The notes under the pieces: model-generated | Databases searched by the model: none | Seen by the model: the letters and a program-made list of their open reading frames with translations, nothing else | Told to the model about the DNA's origin: nothing | Program-made: the position numbers and the translations under genes | Part shown: positions 50,767 through 59,841 of the stretch, in pieces | Layout of the letters: every line of letters begins with the position of its first letter | Numbering within the stretch: position 1 is the first letter of the stretch | Source: Maricaulis sp048270095 | Lineage (GTDB): Bacteria > Pseudomonadota > Alphaproteobacteria > Caulobacterales > Maricaulaceae | DNA: 64,000 nt | Assembly: GCF_048270095.1 (NCBI RefSeq) | Contig: NZ_JBLWTL010000013.1 | Coordinates: 1-64,000, forward strand | Direction of reading: 5' to 3'

Positions 50767-51951
50767 ATGTCGCTGGGCATGATCTCCAATCAATATCCTT
50801 CCCTCGACTTCGACCTCGGTGAAACGGCGGACATGATCCGCGACACCGTCCGTTCCTTTGCGTCTGACGAGATTGCGCCGCGGGCGGCCGAAATCGACCA
50901 GTCCGACGTGTTTCCTGCTGATTTGTGGGAGAAAATGGGCGCTCTCGGCCTGCTCGGCATCACGGTGCCGGAGGACGATGGCGGCACCGGTCTGGGCTAT
51001 CTCGAACATGTCGTGGCGATGGAAGAGATCAGCCGCGCCTCGGCCTCGGTCGGCTTGAGCTATGGCGCCCATTCCAATCTCTGTGTCAACCAGCTGCGCC
51101 GCTGGGGCAATCCAGAGCAAAAGGCGCGCTATCTGCCCAAGCTGATCTCCGGACAGCATGTCGGTGCGCTGGCCATGTCGGAACCGGGCGCCGGGTCCGA
51201 TGTCATCTCCATGCGGCTGAAGGCGGAAAAGCGTGGTGATCGCTATGTGCTCAATGGCAGCAAGATGTGGATCACCAATGCGCCGGCCGCCGATACGCTC
51301 GTTGTCTATGCCAAGACGGATATGAGCGCCGGCTCACGCGGGATTTCCGCCTTCCTGGTCGAGCGCGATTTCAAGGGCTTCTCCGTCGCCCAGAAACTCG
51401 ACAAGCTGGGGATGCGGGGTTCGGAAACCGGCGAGCTGGTGTTCGAGGATTGCGAAATCCCGGAAGAGAATGTGATGGGGCCGCTCAATGGCGGTGCCAA
51501 GATCCTGATGTCCGGGCTCGATTATGAGCGCGCCGTGCTGTCGGCTGGCCCGATCGGCATCATGCAGGCCTGTATGGATGTGGTGATGCCCTATGTGCGC
51601 GAGCGCAAGCAGTTCGGCGAATCGATTGGCTCCTTCCAGCTCGTCCAGGGCAAGCTGGCGGACATGTATGTGCAGATGAATGCCGCGCGTTCCTATGTCT
51701 ATGCCGTGGCGAAGGCTTGCGATCGTGGCCTGACGACCCGCAAGGACGCCGCCGGTGCCATTCTCTACGCCGCCGAAGCCGCGACCCGGATGGCACTCGA
51801 TGCGATTCAGCTGCTGGGCGGCAATGGCTATATCAATGAATATCCGACGGGCCGCTTGCTGCGCGATGCCAAGCTCTACGAAATCGGAGCCGGCACATCG
51901 GAAATCCGGCGCTGGCTGATCGGACGCGAATTGTTCAACGAGAGCGCCTGA
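50767..51951 (+). CDS. liuA: Isovaleryl-CoA dehydrogenase
   Basis: A 394-residue FAD-dependent acyl-CoA dehydrogenase oxidising isovaleryl-CoA to 3-methylcrotonyl-CoA in leucine degradation. GLDYERAVLSAGPIGIMQA contains the catalytic Glu characteristic of the isovaleryl subgroup; LAMSEPGAGSDVISM binds FAD, and LLGGNGYINEYPTGRLLRDA and IGAGTSEIRR close the family signature. An ATG at 50779 is an equally plausible start. The other liu genes are at 56.3, 60.4 and 62.1 kb, on the same strand. Confidence 0.94.
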   Translation: MSLGMISNQYPSLDFDLGETADMIRDTVRSFASDEIAPRAAEIDQSDVFPADLWEKMGALGLLGITVPEDDGGTGLGYLEHVVAMEEISRASASVGLSYGAHSNLCVNQLRRWGNPEQKARYLPKLISGQHVGALAMSEPGAGSDVISMRLKAEKRGDRYVLNGSKMWITNAPAADTLVVYAKTDMSAGSRGISAFLVERDFKGFSVAQKLDKLGMRGSETGELVFEDCEIPEENVMGPLNGGAKILMSGLDYERAVLSAGPIGIMQACMDVVMPYVRERKQFGESIGSFQLVQGKLADMYVQMNAARSYVYAVAKACDRGLTTRKDAAGAILYAAEAATRMALDAIQLLGGNGYINEYPTGRLLRDAKLYEIGAGTSEIRRWLIGRELFNESA

Positions 51952-52030
51952 TTTCGGCCCGGCGCTGCGCTGGACCGGGGCAGGGGAATGGCGCTAGGGT
52001 CGTGACCTCGTTGTTGCGATGAGGGTCTTC

Positions 52031-52537
52031 ATGCGCATCTTGATGCTTGCTGCCAGTCTGTCGATTGGCTTGTCCGCCTGCGGCGATGCGCAGAAATCGG
52101 AAGCGCCGGACGTCCAGTCCATGCCCATGCTCTCTGCAGTCAACACGATCGAGGCCTGCCTGGGCCGTTATCCCGATCTTGCTGCGCGTGAAACCGAATG
52201 CATCGGCCAATACGCCAATACCTGTATGAGGCTGAGCGGTGACGGTGAGACCAATGCCGGCATGATCCGCTGTACGGTCGGCGAATATGAAGCCTGGGAT
52301 GACCGGCTCAACACCGCTTATGGCGCCTATATGCAACGGCTCGAAGCCCCTCGCGATGCCGGCCTGCGTGAAGCCCAGCGGGCCTGGATGGCCCTGCGCG
52401 ATGCCGATTGCGACTTTGCCGCCTCGGCCTATGAGGGCGGCTCGATGCAGCCGCTGGTGAGTGCCGGTTGTCATCGGGACTATGCTGCGCGGCGCACGCT
52501 TCTCCTGCTCAGCTGGCTGGAAGGCCCGCCTTACTGA
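52031..52537 (+). CDS. LprI/DUF1311-domain lipoprotein
   Basis: A 168-residue lipoprotein (ATG 52019 would add four residues). The signal MRILMLAASLSIGLSAC ends in a lipobox with the Cys at about residue 17. The C-terminal half has LREAQRAWMALRDADCDFAA and the terminal C, matching the LprI (DUF1311) lysozyme-inhibitor-like domain with several Cys. A role in protection from lysozyme is possible. It lies next to the patatin gene, in convergent orientation. Confidence 0.82.
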   Translation: MRILMLAASLSIGLSACGDAQKSEAPDVQSMPMLSAVNTIEACLGRYPDLAARETECIGQYANTCMRLSGDGETNAGMIRCTVGEYEAWDDRLNTAYGAYMQRLEAPRDAGLREAQRAWMALRDADCDFAASAYEGGSMQPLVSAGCHRDYAARRTLLLLSWLEGPPY

Positions 52538-52546
52538 GACCGGCGA

Positions 52547-54292
52547 CTAGCCGACGCGCGCGGGCAGGCCAAGCCGGGCACGCATGTCATCGCTCAATCC
52601 CGCGAGCATGCCCTGGGCTGCCTCGAAACCCGCTTCCAGCGATTCGTCATAGCGGGCCCAGTCGCGCAGATCGACCGTGGTTTCCGGCAGGATCAGCAGA
52701 TCGGCCGCCTCACGTCCGGTGTCGCGGTCATCGGCAACACCGACCGTCGCCGCACGCATCAGCAAGGAGGCAATGGGCGGCAGGGATTTGAACCCGTTCT
52801 TTCGAACCCAGTTGAAGAAATTGGGCGGGTCGATGAAATCCGCCGGATCGAGCCCCTGGGCGCGGCTGACATCGACGCCGACCACCGAGCCGCGATGGAA
52901 AGCGCGCATCTCGCGGGCCGGGAAATTGGTGAAAACGGCGCCATCGACCAGGATTTGCCCGTCCTGGACCACCGGCGGCAGCAGGCCGGGGATTGCGACG
53001 GTCGCCCGCAGGGCTTCGCGGACCAGGCCGCTGCGGTGCACGAAAGGCCGGCCGGTGGCGAGATTCGAGGACAGGCAGAAGAAGGGCCGCACCATGTCGG
53101 CAATCTCGGCATCGCCGAAATGCTCTTTCAGACGGGCATTGACCTTGCGGCCCCTGGCCAGGGAGATGACCGGGAGATTCCAGTCATCCAGCGGGTTGGA
53201 ATCAACGAAGGCGCGGCGGATCCGGTCCTCGAGCTCGTCATCATTCCAGTCCAGCCCGATCCCGGCGGCAATAATACCGCCCATTGAGGCGCCGCCGACG
53301 AAGTCAAACTTCATGCCCGCTTCGCGCAGGGCGCGGATCGCACCGATATGGGCATAGGCCCGCGCGCCCCCGCCCGAGATGATCAGGCCAACCGACTGGC
53401 CGGTCAGCGTGCGTGCAAGCCGGTCTGCATCAATGCGGTCATGCTCCTGACGCCAGTGGAAAACCCGTGCCGCGTCAGACGCCGAAGCCCATTCCTGCGG
53501 GCGCGATGCCGCTGTGGTGCCGCCGAAGTGCAGCATGACGATATCGATCAGCTTGAGCTTGGCAGCAGGTGAGGGATCATCGGGCAGGAGCGGCGTGGAG
53601 GGGCGCGCATCGGAGCGCGCCAGGAGCCAGATCCGGTCCGCCCGGCCCATCGCACGCCGGGCCCAGACCGGATCGCCCAGGCGTGCGGTCAGCAGCACAA
53701 TGTCGTGGCGCGTCTCGAGCGCTTCGAGGCGGCTGCCGCTCCATTCCGCGTGGCTGTCGTCACAAATGACACACGTCTTGCCCAGCCGGGCGAGCGCTTC
53801 CTTCAACTCGGCGGCCCGGTAGGCCAGGTCAATCGTTGGCGAGCTGCTGATCAGCGCGAATACCCGGGGCTCTGCGGCGACATTGCGCTGGGTGCCACGC
53901 AGGCGGGCCAGCATCATCCGGGCCAGCTCGCGCATCAGGCTGGCATGTTTACGGGTCAGCTTGTCGAAGCTTGCCTTGGGCAGGCGCACCAGCTCGGTAT
54001 CGCGCAGGGCGTAGACGCTGGCACTATGCGGGCTTTCGTCGAGCAGTGACATTTCGCCGACTGGCTCGCCGGCACGGATATAGCCGATCAGATTGGGTCG
54101 CCCGAGCGCCCCGCCGCGAAACGCTGCCAGCGCGCCCGATCGCACCAGATAGAATGCATCGGCCGGATCGCCTTCGCGGAACAGCATTTGTCCGGCCGGA
54201 AGGCAGAACCATTCAACCTCGGCCTCAACCGCATTGAGGGCGGATTTCTCGACGCGCTTCAGGAAGGGCAGGAAGGAGAGGGTGAGTGCCAT
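52547..54292 (-). CDS. cNMP-binding-domain patatin phospholipase (NTE-like)
   Basis: A 581-residue protein. Residues about 5-125 form a cyclic-nucleotide-binding-like domain (GQMLFREGDPADAFYLVRSG, EMSLLDESPHSASV). After a linker with Rossmann-like features, the patatin domain has the oxyanion loop GGGARAYAHIG, nucleophile elbow GGASMGG and the dyad Asp in DGAVFTNFP. It resembles the neuropathy-target-esterase/RssA group. It likely hydrolyses phospholipids or lysophospholipids at the membrane. Confidence 0.92.
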   Translation of the reverse strand: MALTLSFLPFLKRVEKSALNAVEAEVEWFCLPAGQMLFREGDPADAFYLVRSGALAAFRGGALGRPNLIGYIRAGEPVGEMSLLDESPHSASVYALRDTELVRLPKASFDKLTRKHASLMRELARMMLARLRGTQRNVAAEPRVFALISSSPTIDLAYRAAELKEALARLGKTCVICDDSHAEWSGSRLEALETRHDIVLLTARLGDPVWARRAMGRADRIWLLARSDARPSTPLLPDDPSPAAKLKLIDIVMLHFGGTTAASRPQEWASASDAARVFHWRQEHDRIDADRLARTLTGQSVGLIISGGGARAYAHIGAIRALREAGMKFDFVGGASMGGIIAAGIGLDWNDDELEDRIRRAFVDSNPLDDWNLPVISLARGRKVNARLKEHFGDAEIADMVRPFFCLSSNLATGRPFVHRSGLVREALRATVAIPGLLPPVVQDGQILVDGAVFTNFPAREMRAFHRGSVVGVDVSRAQGLDPADFIDPPNFFNWVRKNGFKSLPPIASLLMRAATVGVADDRDTGREAADLLILPETTVDLRDWARYDESLEAGFEAAQGMLAGLSDDMRARLGLPARVG

Positions 54293-54426
54293 GAGGTGTC
54301 GGGCGAATCTTCAAACGGGTTGTCAGGCCCGCACAATGGATGATTCGCAGGAAATCATGGACTGGCACCCAGCGCAAAGCTCGAAATTGCGGGGCTTAAC
54401 CCGCGGCGGTGGAATTCACGTCGCGA

Positions 54427-55062
54427 TCAGAAGCGACGGCGAATCACCAGATGGGCCACCGGACGGAATGAACGTGCCTGCGTCTCGCCGACGGCCTGGC
54501 GGTCCATATTGTCGAGATCGTCGAGCAGGGTCATGGTCTCGCCGGTATCCTGGTCGAGGATCTGCAACCGGTCGCGGCCGCGGTCCTGGAAATAGGCACC
54601 GCCCTCGACGGTCAGGCTCCACTGGTCGAGATTGCGTACGGTGATGCCGGCACCGAGATAGCTCGTCAGTTTTTCCAGCCCGGTCTCGCGCAGGTCCTCT
54701 GTCAATTCGGCGTGCGGAAAACCGGCCCAGGCGGGGCTTCCAGCCTGTTGGGTCCAGGCCGGAACGGCATTGCCATAGAGCGGGCGCACGGCGCCAGCCG
54801 ACAGGTAGAATTCATCGCCAAACGGGAAGAAGTCGACTTGCCCGGTCAGTGTGGTGATATCGGTTTCCAGGATCGGGGTGCTGGGGAGAAGGCCAATTGC
54901 CGGTGCCGCTTCCTCACTGGAGAAGTGCCAGCGCAGCAGGGCCGAATCGCCCGTTTCCCCGATGCGCGTCGTCCAGGACTGCGAATCCTGCAGGGCCTGG
55001 GCCGAAGTGGCGCCTGAGGCCAGTATCGACATGGCGGCAGCCAGTGCAAAACGCGAAACCAT
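54427..55062 (-). CDS. Predicted outer-membrane beta-barrel protein
   Basis: A 211-residue protein with a signal peptide (residues 1-24, cut near SAQALQ). The mature part has alternating beta strands (VDFFPFGDEFYLSAGAVRP, SYLGAGITVRNLDQWSLTVEG) and ends in a terminal Phe (RPVAHLVIRRRF), the sorting signal of outer-membrane barrels. Its size is close to that of eight-stranded proteins, but the family is not recognised. The start at 55062 has GGAGG upstream. Tandem repeats precede the gene. Confidence 0.68.
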   Translation of the reverse strand: MVSRFALAAAMSILASGATSAQALQDSQSWTTRIGETGDSALLRWHFSSEEAAPAIGLLPSTPILETDITTLTGQVDFFPFGDEFYLSAGAVRPLYGNAVPAWTQQAGSPAWAGFPHAELTEDLRETGLEKLTSYLGAGITVRNLDQWSLTVEGGAYFQDRGRDRLQILDQDTGETMTLLDDLDNMDRQAVGETQARSFRPVAHLVIRRRF

Positions 55063-55070
55063 GGACACCT

Positions 55071-55120
55071 CCCTGAGTGTTATCCGGCCCTGAGTGTTAT
55101 CCGGCCCTGAGTGTTTTTGG
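55071..55120. repeat. Tandem 17-bp repeats in the promoter of the beta-barrel gene
   Basis: Units 55071-55087 and 55088-55104 are identical (CCCTGAGTGTTATCCGG), followed by a third, diverged partial copy at 55105-55120 (CCCTGAGTGTTTTTGG). They lie directly before the minus-strand gene starting at 55062, and the first copy overlaps its ribosome binding site. Confidence 0.85.
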
Positions 55121-55280
55121 CGGTCAGAAATCTTTGTTCCTGAAGCCTGCGCTCCACCCCTGAATCAGAAGTTAAAGTGCCGACATTGATGGTTTCAAGC
55201 CATCTTATGGTTGCCAGACTATGATGAAATCGAGCGCGCTCCAAGGCTGATCGTGGAGCGCTGAAGGATTATCATATGCA

Positions 55281-55316
55281 CGTCCGGCCCTTGCCAAGGC
55301 AGGCAAGGGCCGGACG
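55281..55316 (-). terminator. Long perfect hairpin downstream of the DUF5694 gene
   Basis: A 15-bp perfect stem CGTCCGGCCCTTGCC/GGCAAGGGCCGGACG with a 6-base loop. It lies 48 bp past the stop of the minus-strand gene at 55364-56182. No T tract follows on either strand, so it may be a terminator of the G/C-only type or an RNA stabiliser. Confidence 0.5.
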
Positions 55317-55363
55317 ATATTGCCCGGTCGCTGGGGAGTGATCGGGCGATGGGTGGGGCGCGG

Positions 55364-56182
55364 TCAGTCCAGATAGGCCAGCGGATCGATCAGCTCGAGA
55401 TTCGGCGCCGAATCGATGAATTGGTCGAGCAGGTATTTATGACCGGCGCCATAGACGACCAGGACCCGTTCGCCCGGCCCGGCGAGCCGGGCGATATTGG
55501 CGAAGATGTGCAGATTGCGGCCCCACCAGACCTGCATCTGCTCGGCGCCGACAGGATTGTCGGCTGCCCCCATCTGGGCGGTCAGAAGGTAGAGCGCGTG
55601 ATAACCGGCCATCTCGGCTGAATTGGTCTCGATCAGCCGGTCCAGTACCGGACGTGCCGCCTGGTCCGGCGATTCCAACTGCGCCTGGATCGGGGCCATG
55701 AAAGCGTTGAACCCGGCGAGAAGGTCATCCTGGCCGGCCGCCTCGGCCGCGGCAAACATGCCGCCAAAATCCATCTCGCTCGCGTAATCAACGGCATAGA
55801 CCTGATCCAGGTCCAGCCGTGCGGCGAGTGCCAGGCCGATTTGCTGTCGTTCATTGACGGCGAGCGCGCCTTCGCCAGCTCGGTATCGCCGGTAGGTCGC
55901 GTTGAATTCCGACTCGTGTTCGGGGGGCAGCTCGACGAGAATCCGGGTCGGAGCGAAGGTTTCGAGACGGTCGAGGACGGTGGCGATCTCGGCCTGCCGT
56001 TCCGGGCTCAGGTAGTCGACGACGGGAGAATTGACGTAATCGCTGCCGCCGCCGGTGAAGTGAAACGTGCCCAGCACCATGATCGCAGGTGGGGCCACGG
56101 GTTCATTGGCCGGTGGATTCTGCGCCAGGGCTGCGGAGCTCATGGCCAGGGCCATGAAGAGGATTGCGGTGTGACGAAGCAT
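55364..56182 (-). CDS. Secreted DUF5694-type protein
   Basis: A 272-residue protein with a signal peptide ending near ALA-QNPP. The mature domain has IMVLGTFHFTGGG near its start, YLSPERQAEIATVLDRL, RILVELPPE and VVYGAGHKYLL near the end. The GTFHF, Glu and GAGH set is reminiscent of the TraB/GumN/TIKI superfamily, in which these are metal-binding residues. Function unknown; a metallopeptidase-like activity is a guess by resemblance. Upstream it faces the methylcrotonyl-CoA carboxylase beta gene. Confidence 0.75.
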   Translation of the reverse strand: MLRHTAILFMALAMSSAALAQNPPANEPVAPPAIMVLGTFHFTGGGSDYVNSPVVDYLSPERQAEIATVLDRLETFAPTRILVELPPEHESEFNATYRRYRAGEGALAVNERQQIGLALAARLDLDQVYAVDYASEMDFGGMFAAAEAAGQDDLLAGFNAFMAPIQAQLESPDQAARPVLDRLIETNSAEMAGYHALYLLTAQMGAADNPVGAEQMQVWWGRNLHIFANIARLAGPGERVLVVYGAGHKYLLDQFIDSAPNLELIDPLAYLD

Positions 56183-56315
56183 GGCTGGGTCCCGTGTTTG
56201 TGATTGCTCGGACCTGTGATGCCCGGGGCGGGCAATTTGGATGCACGGGTGATTGCCTTGATGCGGTCAGGCAGGGTAAGCAGCGAGACCCATCCGCGAC
56301 ATGTCGAGGCTTTTC

Positions 56316-57923
56316 ATGACCCAATTGACAACGGCCATCGATACCGACTCGCAGGCCTTCCGCGATAATGCCACCGCGATGCAGGCCCTGCTGGACCAGC
56401 TGCAGGCCAAAACGGCCGAGGCAGCAATCGGCGGTTCGGCGCGTTCGCGGGACAAGCACACCTCGCGCGGCAAGCTCTTGCCCCGGGAACGCGTCGAACG
56501 CCTGCTTGATCCGGGTTCACCGCTTCTCGAAATCGGAGCCCTGGCCGCCAATGGCATGTATGAGGGCAATGTTCATGGCGCCGGGATGATTGCCGGCATC
56601 GGCCGCGTCTCCGGCCGTGAAGTGATGATTGTCTGCAATGACCCGACCATCAAGGGCGGCGCCTACTACCCGATGACGGTGAAAAAGCATTTGCGCGCCC
56701 AGGAAATCGCGATGCAGAACCGGCTGCCCTGCGTCTATCTGGTCGATAGCGGCGGCGCCAATCTGCCGCACCAGGCCGATGTCTTCCCGGATCGCGAGCA
56801 TTTCGGCCGGATTTTCTACAACCAGGCCAATATGTCGGCGATGGGCATTCCCCAGATCGCCGTTGTGATGGGGTCGTGCACCGCGGGCGGTGCCTATGTG
56901 CCGGCCATGTCGGACGAGAGTATTATCGTGCGCGAGCAGGGCACTATCTTCCTGGCAGGACCACCACTGGTGAAGGCTGCGACGGGCGAAGTGATCTCGG
57001 CCGAGGACCTCGGCGGGGCCGATGTCCATTGCCGCACTTCCGGCGTTGCTGACCACTATGCCGCCAATGACGAACACGCCCTGCATATCTGTCGCCGGAT
57101 CGTCGCCAATCTCAATTCGACCAAGACAATTGACCTCGATCTGTCCGAACCTTGTGAACCGGCGCTGGATCCGGCCGAGCTCGATGGCGTCATCCCCGCT
57201 GATATCCGGGCGCCCTATGATGTGCGCGAAGTGATTGCCCGCCTGGTCGATGGCTCGGTGTTCGACGAATTCAAGAAACTCTATGGCGAGACCCTGGTGA
57301 CCGGCTTTGCCCGGCTCTACGGCATGCCTGTCGGTATCATCGCCAATAATGGGATCCTGTTCTCGGAAAGCGCGCAAAAGGGTGCGCATTTCATCGAGCT
57401 CTGTGCGCAGCGCGGCATTCCGCTGGTCTTCCTGCAAAATATCACCGGCTTCATGGTCGGCTCCAAGGCCGAGCATGGCGGGATCGCCAAGGATGGCGCC
57501 AAGCTGGTCACGGCCGTGTCGACCTTCAAGGGACCGAAATTCACCATCATCATTGGCGGTTCCTATGGCGCCGGCAATTACGGCATGTGTGGCCGGGCCT
57601 ATAGTCCACGCTTTCTCTTCATGTGGCCCAATGCCCGCATTTCGGTGATGGGCGGCGAACAGGCTGCCGCCGTGCTGGCGACCGTCAAACGCGATTCGAT
57701 GGAGCATCGCGGTGAGGACTGGCCGCTCGAGGATGAGGCGGCTTTCAAGGCGCCGATCCGCGAGAGCTATGAGGCCGAGGGCAATCCCTATTTCTCCACC
57801 GCGCGAATGTGGGATGACGGCATTATCGCCCCGTCCGACACCCGCCGTGTGCTCGGGCTCGCCCTGTCGGCAGCGCTCAATGCACCGATCGAGAAGACCA
57901 CATTCGGCCTGTTCCGGATGTAG
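56316..57923 (+). CDS. liuB: Methylcrotonyl-CoA carboxylase beta (carboxyltransferase) subunit
   Basis: A 535-residue carboxyltransferase. LVDSGGANLPHQADVFPDRE is the methylcrotonyl subgroup signature, and MGSCTAGGAYVPAMSDE, GGADVHCRTSGVADHY and IIGGSYGAGNYGMCGRAY cover the acyl-CoA and biotin pockets. It transfers carboxyl from biotin on the alpha subunit (62064 onwards) to 3-methylcrotonyl-CoA in leucine breakdown. The start at 56316 has GAGG seven bases before it; 56301 is also open. Confidence 0.95.
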   Translation: MTQLTTAIDTDSQAFRDNATAMQALLDQLQAKTAEAAIGGSARSRDKHTSRGKLLPRERVERLLDPGSPLLEIGALAANGMYEGNVHGAGMIAGIGRVSGREVMIVCNDPTIKGGAYYPMTVKKHLRAQEIAMQNRLPCVYLVDSGGANLPHQADVFPDREHFGRIFYNQANMSAMGIPQIAVVMGSCTAGGAYVPAMSDESIIVREQGTIFLAGPPLVKAATGEVISAEDLGGADVHCRTSGVADHYAANDEHALHICRRIVANLNSTKTIDLDLSEPCEPALDPAELDGVIPADIRAPYDVREVIARLVDGSVFDEFKKLYGETLVTGFARLYGMPVGIIANNGILFSESAQKGAHFIELCAQRGIPLVFLQNITGFMVGSKAEHGGIAKDGAKLVTAVSTFKGPKFTIIIGGSYGAGNYGMCGRAYSPRFLFMWPNARISVMGGEQAAAVLATVKRDSMEHRGEDWPLEDEAAFKAPIRESYEAEGNPYFSTARMWDDGIIAPSDTRRVLGLALSAALNAPIEKTTFGLFRM

Positions 57924-58000
57924 GCTGCGCTGGCTGCGGCTCCGTGCCACGCCGGTGAAACCGGCCGGCTTTGCTAGAGTGTGGGCGAGGAGACACGCCC

Positions 58001-58588
58001 ATGCCCAAAACCGTTTGCGTCATCAATGGTCATCCTGATCCGGCCAAGGGGCATTTCGTCGAGGCGCTGGCCGATGCCTATGCCCACGGGGCCGGCGAGG
58101 GCGATCACACGGTCAGCCGGATCGATATTGCCAAACTGCCGATCGAGTTTCTGCGCAATGCCGCCGAGTTCGGCCGCCCGCCGGGCGACGCGATCATTGC
58201 CGAGCGCGCCAAGATCGCCGCGGCGGACCATATCGTATTCATCTATCCGCTCTGGGTGGGGTCTATGCCCGCGATCGGGAAGGCTTTCCTCGAGCAAGTC
58301 AGCCGCGACGGATTTATGGCGGAGACGTCAGGTGAGGCCAATCAGATGCCGGTCCGGAAGATGACGGGCAAATCGGTCCGCCTGATTGTCACCATGGGCA
58401 TGCCCGGCCTCGCCTATCGTTTCATCTTCGGAGCCCATAGCGTGAAAGCCGTCAAGCGGGGCATTTTCCGCATGGTCGGCTTCAAGCCCGTGCGGCACAC
58501 GATTTTGGGCATGGTCGGGGCGACGGGGGCCAAGGGGCGGTCGAAGATGCTCGCCCGGGTGCGCACAATGGGGCTGCGGGCCCGTTGA
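58001..58588 (+). CDS. NAD(P)H-dependent flavodoxin-fold oxidoreductase
   Basis: A 195-residue flavodoxin-like protein. The start KTVCVINGHPDP, the LPIEFLRNAAEFG segment and ADHIVFIYPLWVGSMPAIGKAF (the quinone-oxidoreductase WxxxMPA region) match NAD(P)H dehydrogenase (quinone)-type proteins of the NQO family. It probably binds FMN or FAD and reduces quinones or dyes. The partner is unknown. Located between liuB and the SOUL protein. Confidence 0.83.
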   Translation: MPKTVCVINGHPDPAKGHFVEALADAYAHGAGEGDHTVSRIDIAKLPIEFLRNAAEFGRPPGDAIIAERAKIAAADHIVFIYPLWVGSMPAIGKAFLEQVSRDGFMAETSGEANQMPVRKMTGKSVRLIVTMGMPGLAYRFIFGAHSVKAVKRGIFRMVGFKPVRHTILGMVGATGAKGRSKMLARVRTMGLRAR

Positions 58589-58659
58589 CGCCTCGCAGGC
58601 CAGACTGATCCGCTGCGGTGGCACGGGCGTATCCCTTCAGACACATGGAGTTTGAACGG

Positions 58660-59292
58660 ATGCGATATTTGATGATTTCCGCGCTGCTGAGTTTGGGGAC
58701 TGCCTCGGCGGCGTCCGCTGCCGATGAGCCGGCCCACACCGTGATTCGCTCCGAGGGGGCGATCGAGATCCGCGATTACGACGCGGTGATTGAGGCGCAT
58801 GTCGAGGTTGAAGGCGACCGGCGCGGCGCCGTCAATGCCGGCTTCCGGCCTCTGGCAGGCTATATTTTCGGCGGCAACCAGTCTCGCGACCAGGACGGAG
58901 CCGAACAGATCGCGATGACGACGCCGGTTATCCAGTCAGCGTCGCAGCGCATTGCCATGACCGCACCGGTTACCCAGGAAGTCTCCGAGGATGGCGTCTG
59001 GCGCATTGCCTTCATCATGCCCGCACAATGGACGATGGAGACTTTGCCCGTGCCGGACAATGCCGAGGTTCGCCTGGTCGAAATTCCGGCACGCCGGATG
59101 GCGGCGATCCGGTTTTCCGGACGCGCCCGTGACGCGGACATGGTGGAGAAGCAGGCTGAATTGCTCGAATTTCTCGCCGCCCATGACTATCGGGTGATCG
59201 GCGAGCTGCAATATGCCTATTACAACCCGCCCTGGACGCTGGGGCCTTTCCGGCGCAATGAAGTCATGGTCGAGGTTGAACGCTCTGATTGA
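58660..59292 (+). CDS. Exported SOUL-family haem-binding protein
   Basis: A 210-residue protein with an N-terminal signal (MRYLMISALLSLGTASAASA). The SOUL domain spans about 25-200, with IEIRDYDAVIEAHV, FRPLAGYIFGGNQ, IAMTTPVIQ, IAMTAPVTQE and a C-terminal YYNPPWTLGPFRRNEV. SOUL proteins bind haem or act on membranes; the role in bacteria is not clear. Start at 58660 has GGAG upstream; ATG 58645 is also possible. The repeated MTxPV motif is a family mark. Confidence 0.88.
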   Translation: MRYLMISALLSLGTASAASAADEPAHTVIRSEGAIEIRDYDAVIEAHVEVEGDRRGAVNAGFRPLAGYIFGGNQSRDQDGAEQIAMTTPVIQSASQRIAMTAPVTQEVSEDGVWRIAFIMPAQWTMETLPVPDNAEVRLVEIPARRMAAIRFSGRARDADMVEKQAELLEFLAAHDYRVIGELQYAYYNPPWTLGPFRRNEVMVEVERSD

Positions 59293-59400
59293 AGGGCTCT
59301 TCAGGCGGGCCATCATCCCGCCAGCATTGTCGTGACAAGACCGGTCCCGTGCCTGTAGTCTTCCCCCGGAATGCAGCACGCCAAGCCCGGGGGGATTGAT

Positions 59401-59721
59401 ATGGCAGAGTTTTTCCAGACGGTTCTGATATATGCCCGCGAGGGGTTTGCCGAGGTCAATGCCTTGCAGGGGCTCGTTATAGCCTTGATCGCAACCGTCC
59501 TGATGACGCGCTGGGCGCGTCTGCTGGTGATGGTCCTCGGGGCCGTGGTGGCGAATGTCGTGGTCGATGCCCTGCGCCCGGTCCTGTTCGACCAGGCCGT
59601 ATTCAGGCTGCCGCCGGTGCTGGATGCCGCCTACTGGCACTATCTATTGCTCTTGTTCGCGGGCTTTCTGGTCGTGATCGGTATTATGTTTATGGTCAAA
59701 CGGGTTGTGCTGAAAGGCTGA
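59401..59721 (+). CDS. Small membrane protein, first of a paralogous pair
   Basis: A 106-residue protein with about three hydrophobic segments (20-38, 42-65 and 80-100) after an amphipathic N-terminus (MAEFFQTVLIYAREGFAEV). The stretch LVMVLGAVVANVVVDALRPV resembles IIFTVVGVVIHVIVDVVMPM of the next gene. No known family recognised. Confidence 0.6.
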   Translation: MAEFFQTVLIYAREGFAEVNALQGLVIALIATVLMTRWARLLVMVLGAVVANVVVDALRPVLFDQAVFRLPPVLDAAYWHYLLLLFAGFLVVIGIMFMVKRVVLKG

Positions 59722-59841
59722 TAGAATTCCCCTGAGAGGGGAAGAGGCTTTCCAAATCGTAAAATTGTGAACATCGTTAGCCTAATGGGCGCGTCTTGGG
59801 GTAAGGTAAGCGTCGTCATTCATGGCGGAGGGGAACGCAAT

